Positions 1-12,300 of a stretch of DNA of 28,830 nt are shown here, piece after piece (positions within the stretch are counted from its first letter, which is position 1; every line of letters begins with the position of its first letter). The notes below the pieces were generated by a model. The model did not search any database. It saw nothing but the letters and a program-made list of their open reading frames with translations, and was not told the origin of the DNA. The DNA is from Acanthaster planci (taxonomy: Eukaryota > Echinodermata > Asteroidea > Valvatida > Acanthasteridae). The translations under genes and the position numbers were made by a program. The DNA is taken from positions 1,470,023-1,498,852 of the forward strand of contig NW_019091365.1 in NCBI RefSeq assembly GCF_001949145.1, given 5' to 3'.

Positions 1-181
1 TCAGGAAAAAGTGCTTGGGTTGCTAGGGGCTATGCTACTGGAAAACACACGGGTAAAGGTTCCATTATTTTTCACTTTTAGGGGCCACTGTAGACCTTAA
101 AATGTGGATATTTTCTGTGGATTGCTGGCCACTCTCTGTTGATGTTCATTCTTTGCTTACAAGTCGGCCCTCCCCCTCCAG

Positions 182-336
182 TTTTTCCAGGTATTGTCTC
201 AGATTCCAGTTTGAGCACATTGGGGAATGTGGATATATCTCTTTTGTTGGCAGCTCGACAGCTCCCCAGTGCGGCAACTTTACACCAAGGAACTTCACAT
301 CGGAACAATCTTGCCTCTTTTGCTGAAATTAGCCAA
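182..336 (+). CDS. ZZEF1-like exon 1 of window
   Basis: The open frame reads ...VFPGIVSDSSLSTLG...VDISLLLAARQLPSAA...FAEISQ and ends at a GTAGGT donor (337) in phase 0. The other two frames hit stops before the donor. The chosen acceptor follows the pyrimidine tract CCCTCCCCCTCCAG. Two other AGs (exon starting at 164 or 191) keep the same frame, so the start is uncertain by 9-18 bases. The end phase does not fit the next confident exon (1337), so a small exon may be missing between them. Confidence 0.6.
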
Positions 337-3300
337 GTAGGTTTAACATGCTGGAACCTTTGTTTTTGATAATGAGGATTATTTCTTGCAGGTTGGGTAA
401 ATGTTATTTTAAAAAAAAAAAAGGCCAACTTTACTTCATCTCGTGTCATCTTTATCTGCTTAGTCTGGAATTATGTTAGTAATTTTTAAAGTTGCTCATT
501 AACCACTTGCCGCCGGGTGGTTTGAAAAATGCAGTGCACATAATCGGGACTTTTTCAGGATTTTCAGTTTTCAAAATTCTTCAAAAATTCATCATTTCAA
601 TTAATGGACGTTTACACCCACACGAATTACTGTCTGGTGGCCACTCCAGTCTGACAGACAAAATCTATTGACGCCCGAGTATTTCAGCCAGGCCTGCAGC
701 CTTGTAAAAAGAGTCCAGATTGTACGGTGTTATGTAACTTTCTTTTGTTCACAAACCTGGCACATTGCGCTGCTGACCTCTTTTTAATAGGGGCCAGATT
801 AGCGTACAGCGGTGCTGTGCTGCTCATCGCTGCGGTGGTGGAGTGCTTTTGTCCCCGGTGGTAATCTGCTCGCACTAAATGCCCCAAACCATGGTATACT
901 GTTTCAAAACAAGGCTGGATTATCTCCACTATTGAGAGTGAAAAAATGTCTGTAATGCCCAGCAGCCTTGTCTTTTTTCTGAGTACGGTCTTTTGTTGCA
1001 AGGCCCAGTTCCCTTTGTCCATACGTATAAACACATGGTGCCTGAAACCGGGCTCCCAGGCAGGAAGTGGTTAAGATTATTTGGGTTGTCAAACTCATAC
1101 ATACTTAACCATTTTTATTTGTGTACGAATTGGTGTTAAATGTGAACATCAGGAAATCTGTTTTGAGAGAATAGAATTCCTACATGCTGTTATCTCATAC
1201 TTACCAGTTTAAATTCATCATGCTAGCCTTCAAATCTTACGTTGAGTGTGGTATTCATACTTGTGGCAAATTCTCTGAAATCAGGTTTGATGACAGTTTC
1301 TTATTTTTGTTCACTTCTCTCTTTTCGCTTTGACAGAGAACCAAATAACCTAGATAGCAATAAGACCCAGCACCAAATTGTTGCCCTGCTGGGCCAACTT
1401 CTTCCCCACATCCCACCCAACGAAGCTGACAGAGTCATCCAACGATCAGAAGTGCTCATCACAATGCAAGAAGCGGATGGGAGCGGCAGTGTTGCAGCAT
1501 CCCAAGGAACAAAAGATGAGGATGCCCTCAAGATGGATGAAGAGGAGACAAGCAAAGCGAGTAAGGAGGAAAAGATGGAAGGAGCCTTGACCGTAGATTT
1601 TCTGTTTGATCTCGGAGCATCATGCCTGGAAAAGTAAGTCTGATACAGTGTCTGTATCTTTATTCAGATGCAGCCAAGAGAATGTTTTGAGACATGTTTA
1701 AGACATTACCTCTGTTGTGTAACGAGGAATATTACCAGTGAGGGTTTGCACAAACTTAAATCTAGTAATAACAGTAATAAATGTAATGCTTGTGAAGCTC
1801 CGACCATCAAATCAACAATCACAAGCACCTTGCTATTGACAGATATCCTTTTCCTCAGGCAAGACCAGTTGGCAGCCTTGTACAGGCACATGTGTTGTCT
1901 CTGCACTCACAGTTACCCATTTATACATCTGGGCAGAGAGTGGTTAGTAGGAGTAAAGTGACTTGGCCAAGGTCACAATTAACATGTTACCCGCTGCTGG
2001 ATTTGAACCCCTAACCCAACGATTGGGAGTCACAAACCCTAACGACTAGACTATGCTTGTGCTGAATTTTGTGTGTATATGCCTCTAACCTTGCCTACAA
2101 CATAATTTGCTTTTCATTGCAGGAGCGGTCTTGAGTGGACGTCCCTGATGGCCAGTATTTTACAGCGTCTTTGTCTGGTGCCGTCTTGGCAGGCTGTTGT
2201 CGCCCAGAAGATCAGTAACATCATCCAGTGCCTCCCTAAACAGTGTCCGCTGCCCTGCATTTTCACCTTGTTTGTGGTGGCTGGCTTTCCCGAGGTAAGG
2301 GGACATTTGAAAAACTTAAAATGTGCCTCACTGTTTTGGTGCAGTCCAAACAAGTCCCCAGACATCCATACAGGCCCTGACACACCAGTCTCAAGTCATC
2401 TAGCCTTGGAGTAATTCTTGAGCTTTGCTGAAGACCTGTGACAAACATTAAATCTGCTCAGCAGTCACTTCTGCTTTGTGAAATTGTTTTAGGTTCTGTG
2501 CCTTGGAAGTGCTGTGAAGTACGTAGAGACAGTTGGGGAGCAAGCTAGTGTGATCGTCACCAAACACTTGGTGGAGAAAAACAAGGCGTTTGTAACTGAC
2601 ATCAGAACGAGGAAAAAGAAACAGGCAAGTGGAATTTACTGAAGTTTGTCCATACTTTTGTGGCAATTGGGGAGATCTGGAAAGAAACTTACAACCTTAT
2701 GATAAAGATAGTGCACATGTTTCATGTACTCCAAGGGCACAGTTGAACACTATAAGAGGACGGGAGGTCCCCGGTTTGTTGCCAGGTCTTCATTTCAAAA
2801 TTGTCTACAAATAAAATGATAGGAGTTGAAAACAATTTATAAAAAGCCACAGGAAGGACAGCAGGAAATCCTCAGTGTACACTGTTTACTATCCTGAGAG
2901 TTACGGTAGATCCTTGGTTCGTAGCCAGGTCCTCATTTTCAAACCTTGTACAAATCAAATGAGAGGAGTCGAACAATATATTAAGAAGCCATATGATGAA
3001 CAGGAGGAAGTCCTCAATGTGCTCTTTGTACTATCCTGAGAATTGTGTTAGATCCTCGGTTTGCAGCCAAGTCCTCATTTCCAAACCTAGTACAAATCAA
3101 ATCAAAAATAGAAAGAAAGCATAGGATGAATTGGAAAAAGTCCTTGATGTACTCTGTGTACTATCTTGAGAATTACAGCAGGTCCTCATTTCATATTAAC
3201 GAGTACAAATCAAGAGGAGGAAAGTGGGACCTTCTTTGTGTATCCTGTGAATTGTGCCATGTGGGAATACTGGCTATGCTGTGTCCACAGCAGTTCTTGT

Positions 3301-6300
3301 TGGCCAAAATTGTGTCACACTTGGTAATGGACTGTGTTTCTGATGTATGATCCGCGTAAAGCTTCACTGTGCACCATTTATCAGTGACTGCTGTAATTGC
3401 ATACCTAAACTTTCCAGACTGTTTGCTGTTTTCAGGTTAAGGATTACAAGCTGGTTGTGGATGAGGAGTTGGGGCAGAGTCTGAAACCAGACCAGTTCTC
3501 CTTCTTCATCTCTGTTACCAAGGATATTCTGACGCAAAGAAAAGAGGGTAATTGATTTCTTTTGTATATCATTTCATATAGCATATCCAGTAAACGTTGA
3601 GCCTCTCCGGTTCTTATCAGAACCACACAGACTCAAAAAGAGATATTGCATGGTGATTACTGCAAGCTTTCCATCTTAGTCGTCTGTCACCATGAATAGC
3701 TTGAAATCCCATCATATCCAGTAACTAAAGAATATCTCTATATTTAATTAAAACTCCAAATATGAAGAAAAGGAAACAGCTTGTGTGTAGTTACTGAAGA
3801 AATTTTAAGAACCAAAAAACAAAGTGATTATTGATCATAAATGTTCCTTTGCCACCCATGGAGCAACAGATCAGCACCTGTCATTTTATTGGGTACTGCT
3901 TTTATTTGCTGCTTGATAAAGAGAAGAACTTTCAGCAGATACCCTTAGCCAAGATCACTACTGCCATAATTTACAGTTGTTCTCTACTGCAAAACCTTTT
4001 TGCCTTCGACCCAGAAACTAGAACTAAGTTGTGAGAGAAACCATCCTCACCACTGCTAGATTAATTGAATTCAAATGGATACACTATGAATAGTAAAATG
4101 TATGAATAATGCATACATGAATAATACATCTGGGATACACTGAACACTGTTTTGCAGGGGTGGAGCACAGCGTGGAGACAGTCTGGGTGTTGTATCTGAT
4201 CATGAAGACCATCCTCACAAATATTAAGGTAACTGGGCTGTTTGTTTGGCTCTCTGCTGTGTGTCAGTTTGCATGTTGGTCTTTCTGGTCAGTTTTCTCT
4301 CCTTGCTTCCCTGGGTAAAATTTTTAGAAATCAAGCAAAGACGGACAACTTTTTAACTTCCTGTACCCTCCTGAGCAATCCAACATGTACATTTGTAGAG
4401 AGCACACCTAAGCTCAGACGGGGTGTTGTAAGCTAGCCTTCAAACTTTGGTCAAAGGGGAAACACAGAGCCTGCTGTCGGTCTGTACAGTTCTGTTAGTC
4501 TGTCTTTATTAGTTAAGCAGTTGATGATTTGTCTGTGAAAGCAGCAGTAGTAATCTGTGTGTCCATTGTGGTTGTGTATTTCAGAGGCAAGATCCTCACT
4601 TTGTAAGATTGGTAAGTTCACTAAACATGTGTCAGAGACCCTTATATCCACTTTGTGCAGGAACCAGAGATAGCATGCTTGTACTTAGCAGCATCATCCC
4701 CGTAGTTGGGGTGCATGCTCGGACTCATGCACACTTGGCGTGGTTTGCACTAAGCATGTCCAGACAGGTTTCTGTTGAAAGTGTGCTACCTTCATGATAT
4801 GGCCACCAAGTTAAAACGGTCCTAATCAGCCTCATGTTTGCTAACACTGAGCAGATAATGTGGAAACTAATCTATTGGCCATAGTTTCAAGTTGCACTAG
4901 TGTAACTGCAGTCATGCTGTACATCATTCCTCTGCATCTCTACTCATCTTGGTCTTGAAATACATTGTAAACTATTGTTAGAATGTTAGAATGTCATGCC
5001 TATGTTTCTTGCAATGTTTAAAATATCTGAAGCTGAAAACGAGGTGAACCACTTCAAATTTGCTTCCATTACTTCACTTTCAGTTACTTCAAATTTGTTT
5101 ACAAACTATTGAATACGGGCGATTCACAATAGTGCACCACCTAGAGTTTGCAACACGTTGGCCGATCATTTGTCGACCCTTTCTAAAAGCGCATTGGGTC
5201 GACAAATTGCGCGCACTGTAATTGGCCAACACATTGCAAACTCTTGGTGGCGCACTATTGTGAAACGGCCGAATTCTTCCATGATGTATGATAAGCATTG
5301 CATTAAACACACTCTGTTTGCACTCATTATTTTTTGAAAATATTTTAGTGTATCTTACAAAAATTTCTGCTTGTGAAGCAGGACTTTAGGAGATGTATGC
5401 ATGTCTAAACACATCAGAGTGGACTTTCAAGTCAAAAATAACATTTAGAAGCACTGCAGTAGCATTACATGCATGCTCTGTCTGTCTCTTTGAAGCATGC
5501 AAATTTCATTTATTAACTTGACAGTTCAGTACCCAAAGGTCATTATGATGGTCACATGAGTTTTGGCCAATACTCTTCAGACCCTATTCCGATGAGCTTG
5601 AAAGAAAAATCTAAGTGGACAGAAAATGTTGTAGACTGTTTTTGTGTAAGTAGTTTGGAGAGACCAGTATGCTTAGAGTTTGCCAAATCATCTCGCCAAA
5701 TTTTGTTTTAATGCAAAACTTTTCAGTGAGGACCTTATGGAGGAATCCATCAGCCATTGTAATGCTATCATGGGCTATGTGCAATGGTCTGCACCAGTGG
5801 CAGAAAGCATTGGGGTAACTATTGTTCATAGCCATTACTCTGCCACAGTCACTCTGTACAAAACCCAACACAGTACTTTATGCCATTTTAAGGGGAGCAT
5901 GGGGGTGGGTAATCTGGCCACTTTCAGGTCTTCCAAACCTCAGGTTTTTATCCCCAGTCATGGCTTTTAACCACGGACCCTACACTGCTGTGGAGCACTT
6001 ACAACGTCTGGTGATTAAGTCGAGGATATTTCGCTCTCCTTCAATCTCACCCCTGGATTCACAATTTCGAGCCCTGACTTTAGAAACTCTGGCTTGGTGC
6101 TGATCTTTTTCTACCACAAAGACACCAAAGCGTGTAGTACAAAGCCCAAGTTTCGAATGGTCTCATTTGGTTTGAGCACTTAAGTTTGCAATTTATTCAA
6201 TCTAGCCACATTTGAAACCACAGTGAAAACAGTGGAGGGCCCCGTCCAAATACTCTGGCTGTGGTTACAAATCGCACATGTGTTTATGGAAACCGTCAGG

Positions 6301-9300
6301 CAGCCGCTTCATGCATTTCCCACATGTGACTGTAGAGTACTGAAGTGTGAAGTCATTTTGAACCAAGAGGTGTAGTGCAAACGAATGAAGTACGCACGAT
6401 AGTTGCTTCGCGTGTTCTCACCCTAATGCTTTTTATGCACATGCAATTGTGCATTTGACCTATTCACTTTGGTACTCTATGTTGCTTCAAGCTATAGCCA
6501 AGTAATCCTGATATTGCTTAGTTTCAAAAATGGACCCAGAATGGAGCAAATTTACAAAAGTTTAAATAATTATGTGTATTTTCAATATATCATTGATCTG
6601 TACATACTTTCAGACAGTGTAACAGCTGTATTTAGTTGAGTTGGGTGTTTTGCCATCAATTTCAGGGGAGCAGTGGTGCTGATGGTAGACTGGAGCTTCT
6701 GAACAGTGACCTAATACCCCTGCTTGTACATCTGGCAAGTCAGGCAACCAAACTCAGCCGACAGTGGATCCTTAGGGATTTGGAGGTGCATATTCAAAAT
6801 TGAAATTGTATTATTGAAGGATTTGTAAAAATTCAGATGATACATTAAAACCTTTCTTAGATTATTAGAAATTCTGGGAAAGTGTCAGCATTTTCATTAA
6901 CTTAAACCCCCTAGGGTGTATGCAAAAATATATTGAAAGTGGAGGATTGAGGACTGTTGGGTTAATGAATGTTGTCAAAAATTTAGAAAATATTGTTAAG
7001 GTAATTGTTCATAGTCCGTTGGAAATGTTGCCAGTTTTCCCTTGTAAGTTTTTCTTCTTTGCCAGCTGTAATTGCATGTTGAATTTGTCTCCAGATCCTG
7101 TCCATTCGACTCTACGCCTATGGCAAGTCAGGATTTACAACAGTCTCGGCCGGAACCGATCTCCCCACTGCCTTTATGGACAGTGACCAGCTAACAACCC
7201 CAGATGATGGTGATGAAGGCGATAAAGACACCAGCGATGACGATAGTGATGACAGTGACAACGACTCCTACTCCACCCTCCACTCTTCATCTACTCTTTC
7301 GAACTCCAGCGGTTCGGGTTATGCCACACCGGATGACATACCCTCCGCCTCTGGCTCTCCACGGAGGATCTCGGCATCTTCCACTTCATCCCAGGGGGGC
7401 CTGGATCCCCTGGAGGGACTAGAGGATAAAGCCAAAATCTTTATCAGTGTTAGTTGCGGAGGATTTCTTTGTTTTCTTAAAGTCATTGCTGTTTTCACAA
7501 AGTGTCACATAGCCTATTCTAATGTAGGAATTCCTTTGAAAATAGTCACAAAATTAAATCCAAGTGCACGTTTGAGCAAAGACCATTTGTCTACCACTTG
7601 CCAATTTTTGCCTGGTAACCCATGCACAAAATGCACCCTGAGTACCGGGCAAAACAAACCAGTGGTTAGCAAAAGATCCATTCTCAATCTTTGGCCTTGT
7701 GGCTAGTTGCCAAATATTCAAAGAAGTGTCAGTGTCTGTAACTTATTACTGTCAGTTTTATTCGAGTAAAAAAATGCTAAAATACCAAATTTCCTCTGCA
7801 AGTTGTCTTTTTTTTCTCTCAGGTGACCAATGATGCCTTTCAGACCCCACTCCCAATACTGAGAGCAATCTATGAGAAGTCTGGTCACAGCCTCGAGGCT
7901 ATGGAGGCCAAGATACACGAGTGGTAGGTCAACAGGAAAACTGTAGTCTGGCTCACATGGGGACTTAAATTAAGCGAGCTGTTGATTCCTTGTAACATTA
8001 GATTTCAGGCTGCATCTGAATTACATGGTTGTTGCTGGAAATAATATAGGTGTCCATGAAATATGCACGAGTCCACTAACAACTTCTGTTGTGGGTTTGC
8101 ATGGTTGCCATCTTGCAGACCAGTGATTTTCTTCCATAGGTATGCGCAAAGCAGGTTTCTCTGTGGAGCAAGACAACTGCCCTGCCAGATGGCATTTACG
8201 CAAAGCCTCTATAGGCATGTGTGACATTTGCAGCTAAAGCCAAGTAATTTGAACGCAGACTTTGTGACAGAATGTGCTTGCACATGTTACATTTTTTCCC
8301 CACAACCTTTGCTTGACCAACAAGCCACATATGCTCACTTTTTATTCTGGATATTCTGTAGGGCTTTGCATGGCAGCCATCTTGCAGGTCAGGCTTTTGT
8401 TCCACAGAGAAACCTTCTTTGTGTATACCCTGTGAAACAGAAGCACTGGCCTGCAAGATGACAGCCATGCAAACCCACTCTAGAGCGTGGAATAGAACAT
8501 GGTATGTAGAGCATATCTCTGGAGCAAATTCCTAGGGCCTAATGAGCATGGGCTCCAGGTATGTGACGGTAATGTTATTCATGTACCTGCTCAGCTTCGG
8601 CTGAATTTTTTAAAGAGTTTTTGCCTTGAAATTGGAACTCTGTTTTGTCCACCTTGTGACAAGTTCCTTTATATTCTTCTGCTAAACCAGATATCCCAGT
8701 GAGGCGTTGCTTAATTCATTTTAATGAGCATCTGTCTCCTTCTCCCAATACTCATCCAGGTTTCTGGACGATGATGCACCGGGCGTGAGCAGTGAGGTCA
8801 AAGAGTTGGCAAAGCAATGGGAAATTAGAAACACTGGCGAGAAGCCGTCACGTTTGGACCTCAAGTCAGTGGACTCTGGAGTAGTCTCGTTCAGTGCGTC
8901 CAGCTCACTGCCGAAGTATGTTACAAAAATCTTTCTGAAGTTCAAGGTTATTGTTAAACCTGGGGATCCATCAAAGAATCATGTTTTAGAGGCCTTCAAA
9001 TACTAGCTCAAACTCAGGTGTTTGATATTTTGTGTCCTCAAGCAAGACAATTTGCCGCAATTGGCTTCCGCTTCTTAGAAGTATAGGGATCATTGCCACA
9101 GCTGATGATCGTGTCACTTCTCTTGTACAATTTAAAAAGGTTCAATCGTCCATATCTGGTTTACTATTTCTTTTGTTATCTTTGACAGTCTGCGGCAAAT
9201 GAACAGTACTCTGTGTCATCAGGAACCACTTTGGACAACATCCAATTTTTGACCTTGCAACAAGCTTGTGCCTGGATCTTAATAACCATGGCCTTTTTTT

Positions 9301-12300
9301 CTTACTCAGGCCGGCTGTCACTCCTAAACAAGCAGAACCGGAGCCTTGTGTGGATGGCTCGTTGAAACTCATTGCGAGTTCTGAGAAGTCACTACGAGAG
9401 GTGAGAATGACAATGGTTTTACAGAAAAGAGGAGAGGTAGCATATCATTCAAGGCGTTTTCAAATACAGCCACCAGCCCCACAGTGGAAACTACTATCCT
9501 TGTCCAACAAATACAGGATATCTTTTCAGCAGCAGAGGGTCATGATGTGCACAGCTCCAAAGCCTTCAGGGTTAATTTCAAAGAAAAGTCGGGATCCAAC
9601 ATAAAGATGTAGTTGGTGTTCTCTTTTACAGAACTACCAGAAGCAGCAGAGGTCTCGGAGTGCTGCCTTGCTGAAGAAAGAGCTGCACTCCATGGACAAG
9701 ATGCCTTCCAGGGAACACCTGCACAAAGTATTTGTTATGTTGTTTCTTTGTTCTATTCATAAAGGAGAATTTGCGGGGAACTTGGCTGTTCATCAGAACT
9801 GATAACCACCAGAAAAGATAAATCTGTCAATATTTCTACAAAAAGTAGCACCATTCATTCAGACCTTACTGCCAATTGACTTAAGTATCCTTACCCATTT
9901 CAACCATTCAAGAAACTTTCAAAAGTCTTTTCACCAAATCTTTTCTAGTTTATGTGGAATCGGAGGACACGTTTCCAACAATATCGAGGGACTGATTTTG
10001 TTTCCTACTCTCAAGACAGGGACCACATTCTTGAGCTGCTGAGAAAAATGTGCACAAACGAGCACCAGAAAATACAGGAAATTAGCTTCATATGTAAATT
10101 TGTAAAACAATTTTTCTACTTCGTAGTCTTTGACCAGCTCATGCTGGATAGACAGTTAACTTGTGTCTTCAGTGGTTTTTTTATCGTTATTTATTCATCA
10201 TATTACAGACTTTAACAATTCAGAAAATGTAAAATTTATCCAATTACATAGGACAAGGCTGATGTCTGTGAAGATGGAATGCACGTCAAGTATCTTTACA
10301 AGAAAAACATTAGTGTTAAAAGAGAACACCCTCTTTTTTTAGGTTAACTATGCAATATCCATCATGTATGCGCGGCACCTGCTGGCAGCACTGCTTGCTG
10401 ACTGGCCGTCAGGCCGTGTCATCAGTACATCCACCTTAGGCTGCACGGAGCCTGCTCAGATTGTCAGCATGTTGGATCTGCTCCAACGAGGAGAAGAGAA
10501 GGAAATCCTCAACAAGGTTGGTCTGACAAACTATCCAGACTCTTCTCAGCCTCTGTCGTAATTGGGTTATTCCAGACCAACGAGCCAGTTTAGTATTTCA
10601 TAAAAGCTGGCCTTTCAGGAATGAAGCGTGCAAAAAAGTCATGGTATGGCTGCGCTGATAGGCCAGACAGTTTCAAACACAAAAGCTGCTGTTCCTGAAA
10701 AGTCTCGGACGCACTTCAGTTTGGCCATGCTCTGTTGGAGTGCTGAACTGGCTCATTTAAACAAGATCTGCCTGAAAAACTTCCTGAATGTACTTTGACT
10801 CACCAAATGAAGGAAAATAAAGTTTTAGCCCTCACACCAATTTTCAGCTTTCCACTTGTATTACAGAAGAGTAAATAATGCTTTAAACTTAAATACAGAG
10901 CTAGATTTCTTGATGGAGTGTGGAATGGAATTACGTATCGTTGTCCCTTGAAAATACTTTGTCTCCTGATTTGAAGCAAGTCAACAATGATACTAGGGGT
11001 GTGGTTGAGACCATCACAAGACCGGTCACAAGTAACAGGGTGAATAGTGACAAAGGAATACTTCTGTTGCACTTGTTGCAGTTTTGTTCCAACTCATTTG
11101 AGGGTAATTCCAGACATTAGGGGTCCATTTTTTTCATGTCCCTGTCATATCTGACATGATTTTGTAAGTTCAGAACACATTTTCTAATTTCCAAGTGTGA
11201 TGAATTGATGCAAATTACCTGCCAAACAAATAGTACTAGTTTGAAATCAATTCTGGTAATATTATCATGTCAGATAACAAAGAACAGATGAAACAGGGAC
11301 ACGAAAATGTCACACTTTTGGACCCCCAAAATCTGGAGTTACCTTTGAATAATTTGGAACTCGGAATTCAGAATGGAGGTCCTATGTTGGTCTTTTGGGG
11401 TCTTGTGATGGTCACAAATGGTCTTGGCTACAACACTGAAGAGTATGTGATTAAAAAAAACTACAACACCATCTTTGCAAGTGATGCTCATGAAGTAGGG
11501 TATTGCTCATTGGTAACCACCAATTTTTCCTCTGTAGGTCGTATGCAACATTGTCAGCCACTGTGAGCCAGAGCTGTTGGCTCCCCTCACTGTGGCAGCC
11601 TGTACCTTTATGGAGGAGGCCAGCATGGCACCAGTCACTAAGGAGTCACTACACAAATACAAGAACAACACAGAGGAAGAGGTGGGCACCAGAGCAAAAG
11701 GAGATCCATTGAAATCTGGATGATGCTTTTTTAAATTGAATTGTACTTTTGTCTTTAAGCAGACTCTAAATTACAGCTTCTTTCAACAAGTTTCCATGCA
11801 TATATGCAGAATGCTCAATGTAAATACAAAAGAAATGTACACTTTCACCCCTTAGAATCAGTGCGTTGAACACTATCATCATAGGTTTTGGTAGTAGGTT
11901 TGGCACTGTACTTATTTCAGGTACAAAGGTTACTTTGATAACTTCATCATTGAGAAGTCATTTACTGTTTGTGTTATCTTCTTGTATTCAGGATCAGGTG
12001 ATGATACGTGGCGCCACTTACCTGAGCATCAGGTTCGACGAGCGATGCAGCACCGAGAGCGAATGTGATATCCTGACCTTTGCCTCGGACCCAAACTTTA
12101 AGCATGACAAGCACGAGTTCAGCGGAGGCCGAGAGAATTGGACGGACTTTGAGATGCAAGGTTGGTCTGGCTGGCATCTTACAGCATGTTAGAATGATGA
12201 CTTTGGTAACCATAGTTGAGACATCACCCATGACAATGGAAGGTTTGGATCATCTGGTCAACCATTTGGAACCAGGTTCTTGGGCGTGGTCGTATCGCTG

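Noticed and set aside
684-1034. 116-codon minus-strand open frame inside the TTAA element
   Set aside because: No transposase motif and no cysteine-rich C-terminus of piggyBac proteins; the element is too short to be autonomous.
7449-7706. Open frame continuing past the exon at 7095-7448
   Set aside because: It is intron read-through; the in-frame donor at 7449 joins perfectly to VTNDAF at 7823.
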